Positions 34,966 to 39,412 of a stretch of 39,412 bases of DNA are shown here, piece by piece. Numbering within the stretch: position 1 is the first letter of the stretch; every line of letters begins with the position of its first letter. Position numbers and translations under genes: made by a program. Below the pieces are notes generated by a model that was not told where the DNA came from, did no database searches, and was given only the letters and a program-made list of their open reading frames with translations. Location of the stretch: assembly GCA_020832565.1 (NCBI GenBank), contig JAFIEI010000036.1, forward strand, positions 1 through 39,412, given 5' to 3'. Source of the DNA: Salinarimonas sp. Its GTDB lineage: Bacteria; Pseudomonadota; Alphaproteobacteria; Rhizobiales; Beijerinckiaceae.

Positions 34966-36681
34966 ATGCCCTACCGCATCTCACGCGCCAACTATGCCGA
35001 CATGTTCGGCCCCACCACCGGCGATACCGTGCGGCTGGCCGATACCGATCTCGTCATCAGGATCGAGCGCGATTTCACCACTTACGGCGAGGAGGTGAAA
35101 TTCGGTGGCGGCAAGGTGATTCGCGACGGGATGGGCCAGAGCCAGCGCAGCCGCGCAGAAGGTGCGGTCGATACGGTGATCACCAATGCCACGATCGTGG
35201 ATCACTGGGGCATCGTCAAAGCCGATATCGGCATTCGCGACGGGCGCATCGCGGGTATCGGCAAGGCCGGCAATCCGGATATCCAGCCGGGTGTCGATAT
35301 CATCATCGGCCCGGGCACCGAGGCGATCGCGGGCGAGGGCAAGATCGTCACCGCCGGCGGCTTCGACGCGCATATCCATTTCATCTGCCCGCAGCAGGTG
35401 GAAGACGCGCTGATGTCGGGGATCACCACCATGCTCGGCGGCGGCACCGGCCCTGCTGACGGCACCAATGCGACCACCTGCACGCCCGGTCCGTGGCATA
35501 TCGCGCGGATGCTCGAAGCCGCCGACGGGCTGCCGATGAATCTCGCCTTCGCCGGCAAGGGCAACGCGGCCTTGCCCGGCGCGCTGGTCGAGATGGTCGA
35601 GGCGGGCGTTTGCGCCATGAAGCTGCACGAGGATTGGGGCACGACGCCGGCTGCGATCGACAATTGTCTCTCGGTTGCCGATGAATACGACGTGCAGGTG
35701 ATGATCCACACCGACACGCTCAATGAAAGCGGCTTCGTCGAGGATACCATCGCCGCCTTCAAGGGGCGCACCATCCACGCCTTCCATACCGAGGGCGCCG
35801 GTGGCGGGCATGCGCCCGACATCATGAAGGTGGCGGGGCTCGAAAACGTAATCCCCTCCTCGACCAATCCGACGCGGCCCTTCACGGTGAACACGATCGA
35901 CGAGCATCTCGACATGCTCATGGTCTGCCACCATCTCGACCCGTCGATCCCGGAAGACCTCGCCTTTGCCGAAAGCCGCATCCGCAAGGAGACCATTGCG
36001 GCGGAGGATATCCTGCACGATCTCGGCGCGCTCTCGATCATGGCCTCCGACAGCCAGGCCATGGGCCGCGTCGGCGAGGTGATCATCCGCACCTGGCAGA
36101 CCGCCCACAAGATGAAGACCCAGCGCGGCGCTCTCGCGGAGGATGCCGGCACCGGGGCGGATAATTTCCGGGTGAAGCGCTATATCGCGAAATACACCAT
36201 CAACCCGTCGATCGCGCATGGCATGGACGAACATATCGGCTCGATCGAGCCCGGCAAGATCGCCGATCTGGTGATCTGGGACCCGGCCTTTTTCGGGGTG
36301 AAGCCCAAGCTCGTGATCAAGGCCGGGACGATCATCGCGGCGGCGATGGGTGATCCCAATGCCTCGATCCCAACGCCGCAGCCCGTGCATTACCGTCCGA
36401 TGTTCGGCGCTTTCGGGCGCGCCCTGCAGCGCACGAGCTTCACCTTCCTCTCGCAGGCGGGCATCGACAAGGGCGTGCCCCAGGCGCTCGGGCTCGCCAA
36501 GACCTGCCTGCCAGTGCGCAACGTGCGCTCCGGCATCTCCAAGAAAAGCATGATCCACAACGACGCCACGCCCGACATCACCATTGATCCGGAGACCTAT
36601 GCGGTGACGGCGGACGGGGAATTGCTGGTCTGCGAGCCGGCGAAGGAGCTGCCGCTGGCGCAGCGGTATTTCATGTTCTGA
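34966..36681 (+). CDS. ureC: Urease alpha subunit, stand-alone
   Basis: 571 residues from ATG at 34966 with a strong GGAGGA site; the family length is 566-573. Against Klebsiella UreC every catalytic position is kept with an offset of two: nickel ligands H136 and H138 ([12 protein letters not shown]), carbamylated lysine K219 and H221 (MKLHEDWG), H248 ([12 protein letters not shown]), H274 ([15 protein letters not shown]), flap C321 and H322 (MVCHHLD) and D362 ([16 protein letters not shown]). So it should be an active urea amidohydrolase core. Urease also needs UreA and UreB and the UreD/E/F/G assembly proteins; none is in the window. Upstream is a divergent MarR gene and downstream a convergent oxidoreductase. 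This is either a paralog served by a ure cluster elsewhere or a diverged enzyme. Confidence 0.95.
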   Translation: MPYRISRANYADMFGPTTGDTVRLADTDLVIRIERDFTTYGEEVKFGGGKVIRDGMGQSQRSRAEGAVDTVITNATIVDHWGIVKADIGIRDGRIAGIGKAGNPDIQPGVDIIIGPGTEAIAGEGKIVTAGGFDAHIHFICPQQVEDALMSGITTMLGGGTGPADGTNATTCTPGPWHIARMLEAADGLPMNLAFAGKGNAALPGALVEMVEAGVCAMKLHEDWGTTPAAIDNCLSVADEYDVQVMIHTDTLNESGFVEDTIAAFKGRTIHAFHTEGAGGGHAPDIMKVAGLENVIPSSTNPTRPFTVNTIDEHLDMLMVCHHLDPSIPEDLAFAESRIRKETIAAEDILHDLGALSIMASDSQAMGRVGEVIIRTWQTAHKMKTQRGALAEDAGTGADNFRVKRYIAKYTINPSIAHGMDEHIGSIEPGKIADLVIWDPAFFGVKPKLVIKAGTIIAAAMGDPNASIPTPQPVHYRPMFGAFGRALQRTSFTFLSQAGIDKGVPQALGLAKTCLPVRNVRSGISKKSMIHNDATPDITIDPETYAVTADGELLVCEPAKELPLAQRYFMF

Positions 36682-36736
36682 GTGCTCGCGTTCGCCCCGG
36701 AACACCGGAGCCGACTGCGCCGGCGCCACCCGCCCA

Positions 36737-37771
36737 TCATGCCACGCGTGCAGAGACGGCATCGGCCTCGGCGATCTGCAGCATGATCTTTCCCGGCGCA
36801 GTACCGGCTTCGATTTCTCGATGCGCCGCGTGGATATCCTCCAGCGGGTAGGTCGAAGCGATTACGGGTGCGATCTGCCCGTTGCGCAACATGCCGAACA
36901 GCGTGGCGAGATCGTCCCTGAACCATGCGGGATGCTTGCGACGCATTGCCCCGATCGAGTAGAAGGCCGTCGTGCAACCGTTGGGCAGCCAGTTCCACAG
37001 CGTCAGTTTCAGGAGGTCGAGCGGGATGGAGCCGGACCGTCCCGAAACCTTGTTCTGAAAACCGAAGGCGACGAGTTTTCCGCCCTTCTTCAGCATATCG
37101 CGGGAACGTGGCAGGCTGTCGCCGCCGAGCGGATCGAATACGGCATCGACGCCGCCGCCGGATGCGGAACGCGCCTCCTGTGCCGTCACATTGGCATCCA
37201 GCGGAGTGGCGCCGAGGCTGCGGATCAGGTCGTGCTTGGCAGCCACATCCGTGCCGTATGCGGTGATCCCGAGACTGCGGGCCAGCTGCAGCATGGTCGT
37301 GCCGACAGCACCGCCCGCGCCGTGGATTAGAAGGCTCTGACCGGCGCGAAGGGCAGCAACCCGATGCAGCATCTGCCAAGGCGTGACCGCCGAGAGGATC
37401 ATCCCCAGGGCATCCGCATCCGAAACGCCATCGGGCACACGGGTCGGCCGATCCTCCGCAAGCCACAGATAATCGGCATGTGCGCCCGTGACAGTGAGGT
37501 CGGCGACGCGTTCGCCGACCCGCAGCGTCGTCACGCCGGGCCCGACTGCATCGACGACGCCGACCATGTCGTAGCCCGGTGTGAAGGGCGGTTTCTGCTT
37601 CAGATCCGGATACATCCCCTTGCGGATGATGGTGTCGGTAAATGCTGCGCTCGCTGCATGCACACGCACGCGGACCTCTCCGGCGCCCGGTTCAGGCAGC
37701 TCGGTCAGGGTGTGCAGTTCGAGGCGGTCGATGCCCCCGAAACCGGTCTGGATGATCTTTCTCCATGTCAC
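36737..37771 (-). CDS. MDR-family zinc-independent oxidoreductase (quinone oxidoreductase-like)
   Basis: 344 residues. GTG at 37771 is the start: AAGGAG lies eight bases upstream and the family begins TWRKIIQTGFGG directly after it; no ATG is suitable. The GroES-like domain (PGAGEVRVRVHAASAAFTDT, then GYDMVGVVDAVGPGVTTLRV) is followed by the Rossmann domain with HGAGGAVGTTMLQLARSLGI and a C-terminal GKIMLQI. No zinc ligands are visible at the catalytic or structural sites, as in NADPH:quinone reductases and enoyl reductases. NADPH is likely; the electron acceptor is unknown. It converges on ureC with a 55-base gap and is divergent from the glycosyltransferase gene. Confidence 0.9.
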   Translation of the reverse strand: MTWRKIIQTGFGGIDRLELHTLTELPEPGAGEVRVRVHAASAAFTDTIIRKGMYPDLKQKPPFTPGYDMVGVVDAVGPGVTTLRVGERVADLTVTGAHADYLWLAEDRPTRVPDGVSDADALGMILSAVTPWQMLHRVAALRAGQSLLIHGAGGAVGTTMLQLARSLGITAYGTDVAAKHDLIRSLGATPLDANVTAQEARSASGGGVDAVFDPLGGDSLPRSRDMLKKGGKLVAFGFQNKVSGRSGSIPLDLLKLTLWNWLPNGCTTAFYSIGAMRRKHPAWFRDDLATLFGMLRNGQIAPVIASTYPLEDIHAAHREIEAGTAPGKIMLQIAEADAVSARVA

Positions 37772-38064
37772 GTGGGGGCTCCTTCGGGAGTGTGGTCGAA
37801 ACGGACAGCGGCATTGGTGGTCCCGCCGATGATCAGGCGGAGCCCCGCACAGCCGCATGATTGCATTGATATCGCAAAGCTCGGCGATCGGTTATCCGGG
37901 CGATCACCATGGTGGGCGCCCGGTCCTCAGCATAGGTGCGCTCCCGCAGGCCACAACTGATAGAATGACCAGTAATTGTATTGCCTCGAGCCGGAACGCA
38001 GCACCAGCGCTGCGCCGATCCCGGCACGATCCGGTTGCTGCATGCGCATCGACAGACGCACAAA
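37772..38064. other. Left part of a 428-base non-coding gap; no gene supported
   Basis: The full gap (37772-38199) separates two divergent genes. Short frames occur on both strands, but composition and lack of ribosome sites argue against them. A 10-bp palindrome CACCATGGTG (37905-37914) is the only ordered element noted in this part. The promoter of the MDR gene should be at its left edge; none was convincing by eye. Confidence 0.5.
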
Positions 38065-38090
38065 TCGTCATATCGTCATCAAACTGTAAT
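38065..38090 (+). promoter_or_regulatory. Possible Pho box upstream of the GT4 glycosyltransferase gene
   Basis: TCGTCAT (38065-38071), TCGTCAT (38073-38079) and CTGTAAT (38084-38090). The last two repeats are 11 bases apart in phase and match 11 of 14 positions of the tandem PhoB site CTGTCAT-N4-CTGTCAT. The site is 110 bases before the start codon. Confidence 0.4.
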
Positions 38091-38118
38091 CGGCGCTGAG
38101 TAAAGCCGTGATCATGAA

Positions 38119-38150
38119 TGAATATTTAGCGATGACACGCGCAATATTCA
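38119..38150. repeat. 8-bp perfect inverted repeat in the GT4 promoter region
   Basis: TGAATATT (38119-38126) and AATATTCA (38143-38150), 16-base spacer, in an AT-rich patch 50-81 bases before the start codon. It could be an operator with half-sites 24 bases apart, or a weak hairpin in the 5' leader. Confidence 0.45.
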
Positions 38151-38199
38151 GTGATTCGCGTGCCATCGCAGTATTCTTCCCAATCGAGGGATCTGCAAG

Positions 38200-39225
38200 A
38201 TGCGTCTGCTTATCGCAACCGATGCCTGGAAGCCACAGATCAACGGGGTCGTGCGCTCACTCGAGGAAATGGCGGCGCATGCCGGGCGGAACGGGGCTGA
38301 AACCTGTTTCATCACGCCGCAGGATTTCGCCTCCTTTCCGATGCCGACATATCCCGAAATCAGGCTCTCGTTGACATTGCCGCGCATGATCGGGCGGATG
38401 ATGGAGCGCATGGCGCCGAGCCATGTCCATATCGCCACCGAAGGGCCGATCGGCTTTGCGACGCGGCGCCATTGCCGCGCCCGCGGCATCCCCTTCACCA
38501 CGAGCTACCATACCCGCTTCCCGGAATACGTCGCCGCGCGCGCCCCGATTCCGGAAGACTGGACCTACAGGGTCATCCGCCGCTTCCATGGGGCGGGGCT
38601 CGGCATGATGGTCTCGACGCCGTCGCTGGCGCGCGAGCTTTCCGGGCGCGGTTTCAGGCGGATCATGCCCTGGTCGCGCGGTGTCGATACGGACCTGTTC
38701 CGGCCGCGTGCCGAGCGTCCGAGCCTCGGCAATGGCCCGGTTTACCTCACCGTGTCGCGGCTTGCCGTGGAGAAGAACATCGCTGCGTTTCTGGGGCTTG
38801 ATCTCCCCGGCACCAAGGTCGTCGTCGGCGACGGGCCGGCGCGTCGCGATCTCGAAGCACGCTTCCCGGATACCCTGTTTCTCGGAGCGCTGAGCGGCGC
38901 GGCGCTTGCGCAGGTCTATGCGAGTGCGGATGTCTTCGTCTTTCCCAGCCTGACCGATACGTTCGGCATCGTCATGCTGGAGGCGCTCGCCTCGGGCCTG
39001 CCCATCGCCGCCTATCCCGTCACCGGCCCGCGCGACATCGTCGGCGAGACGGGCTGCGGCGTGCTCGACTGGGACCTGCGGCTGGCCGCCCTCGCTGCGC
39101 TCTCGATCTCCCGCGAAGCCTGCCGTTCGGCAGCGGAGGGCTATACCTGGGAGGCGAGCGCGCGGCAGTTCTACGACAATATCCGCGAGGCGCATGCTGC
39201 GGCGGGGCATGCCGTCGCGGCATAA
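38200..39225 (+). CDS. GT4-family glycosyltransferase
   Basis: 341 residues from ATG at 38200. The N-lobe begins MRLLIATDAWKPQINGVVRS, the nucleotide-sugar glycosyltransferase start seen in the lipid-glycosylating branch of GT4, and contains SYHTRFPEY. The C-lobe has VYLTVSRLAVEKNIAAFL, VVGDGPARRDLEARF and the donor-binding E-x7-E region VFPSLTDTFGIVMLEALASG. Homologs of this type are often linked with PlcP-type phospholipases in Hyphomicrobiales and used for phosphate-free glycolipids under phosphate starvation; here no plcP is in the window. A possible Pho box (38065-38090) supports that idea but does not prove it. The next ~190 bases are AT-rich and unlike the rest of the window. Confidence 0.9.
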   Translation: MRLLIATDAWKPQINGVVRSLEEMAAHAGRNGAETCFITPQDFASFPMPTYPEIRLSLTLPRMIGRMMERMAPSHVHIATEGPIGFATRRHCRARGIPFTTSYHTRFPEYVAARAPIPEDWTYRVIRRFHGAGLGMMVSTPSLARELSGRGFRRIMPWSRGVDTDLFRPRAERPSLGNGPVYLTVSRLAVEKNIAAFLGLDLPGTKVVVGDGPARRDLEARFPDTLFLGALSGAALAQVYASADVFVFPSLTDTFGIVMLEALASGLPIAAYPVTGPRDIVGETGCGVLDWDLRLAALAALSISREACRSAAEGYTWEASARQFYDNIREAHAAAGHAVAA

Positions 39226-39412
39226 GATAAAGAGACGGATTCGGCAGACTTTTATTCTATGATAGCAGTTCTCAACTTACTTATTCAAAAATATATAGCC
39301 GTATAAAATCATGATTATTAGCCGTCTCATGTATTGCTTCGTGATGATTGTCATATTCTTGACCCAACTTAAACAGCTGATTTCCGATAATTCTGCAATT
39401 TCAATGGGATAT
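39226..39412. other. AT-rich tail of the window
   Basis: About 187 bases of clearly lower GC than everything before, starting right after the glycosyltransferase stop. It contains ATATATAG and TATAAAAT (39302-39309) and no terminator-like hairpin. The change in base use suggests an acquired segment or an intergenic region beginning at the window edge. Confidence 0.6.
39311..39412 (+). CDS. Possible start of a further ORF, cut by the window edge
   Basis: ATG at 39311 opens a frame of 34 codons without a stop to the last base. It begins with a hydrophobic stretch (MIISRLMYCFVMIVIFLTQL), like a signal or membrane segment. No good ribosome site is seen, and AT-rich DNA gives short frames by chance less readily than GC-rich DNA but still often. 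Very uncertain. Confidence 0.25.
   Translation, partial: MIISRLMYCFVMIVIFLTQLKQLISDNSAISMGY

Noticed and set aside
34981-36762. A ~590-codon antisense frame to ureC
   Set aside because: The urease frame has every catalytic residue; the opposite frame is His/Arg-rich shadow sequence without a ribosome site.
37833-38099. Two short overlapping ORFs (76 and 80 codons) in the gap before the glycosyltransferase
   Set aside because: Both lack ribosome sites, are rich in Arg/Cys/Ser as in shadow frames, and overlap each other on opposite strands.

Overview
The window is high-GC DNA (roughly two thirds G+C by eye). It looks like chromosome from an alphaproteobacterium, most likely Hyphomicrobiales (Rhizobiales) and possibly near Methylobacteriaceae/Salinarimonadaceae. 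The pointers are a FixL/FixJ pair, a NuoE-NuoF-type fused formate dehydrogenase beta subunit of the Methylobacterium Fdh1B form, two YdcH/DUF465 proteins, an SH3-I78 protein, and two sites matching the alphaproteobacterial general-stress (EcfG) promoter. The placement is inference; there is no rRNA gene to fix it.

Left part (1-8206): a divergent cluster. Leftward from about 5553 run an NMT1/THI5-like binding protein, an ABC ATPase, an ABC permease, a cytosine-deaminase-like amidohydrolase and an FAD-linked oxidase that leaves the window. Rightward run a RidA-family protein, a creatininase-family amidohydrolase and a class I aminotransferase. Together they look like uptake plus catabolism of one nitrogen-containing, probably cyclic, small molecule whose identity cannot be read from sequence.

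8320-12032: a FixL-type PAS histidine kinase that keeps the heme-ligand histidine and the signalling arginine, its FixJ regulator, and a formate-dehydrogenase beta subunit without an alpha subunit beside it. 12043-14134: a retropepsin-like protease, uracil phosphoribosyltransferase and an exported SH3/I78 protein that ends in a clear terminator.

14462-21875: a six-gene operon with a long-chain-type acyl-CoA ligase followed by a complete Liv-type ABC importer (ATPase, two permeases, binding protein, second ATPase). It probably imports a carboxylic acid and activates it with CoA.

21900-29342: housekeeping and stress genes. These are a DsbD-N-like exported protein, YqgE/AlgH, two DUF465 coiled-coil proteins, a small exported protein, tRNA-Thr(TGT), two tiny hydrophilin-like proteins, ClpB, a 47-residue membrane peptide and tRNA-Gly(GCC). 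EcfG-type promoters precede one hydrophilin and the 47-residue peptide, so ClpB is flanked by what appears to be a general-stress microprotein set.

29603-39225: a ProX-type editing deacylase, a CnoX-like thioredoxin, a LON-substrate-binding-domain protein, Trm112/YcaR, a CitE-like lyase, an EamA transporter, a MarR regulator whose N-terminus seems frameshifted, a stand-alone urease alpha subunit with all catalytic residues, a quinone-oxidoreductase-like MDR protein and a GT4 glycosyltransferase with a possible Pho box. The last ~190 bases are sharply AT-rich and hold at most the beginning of a further ORF. No insertion sequence, phage gene or CRISPR array was seen.
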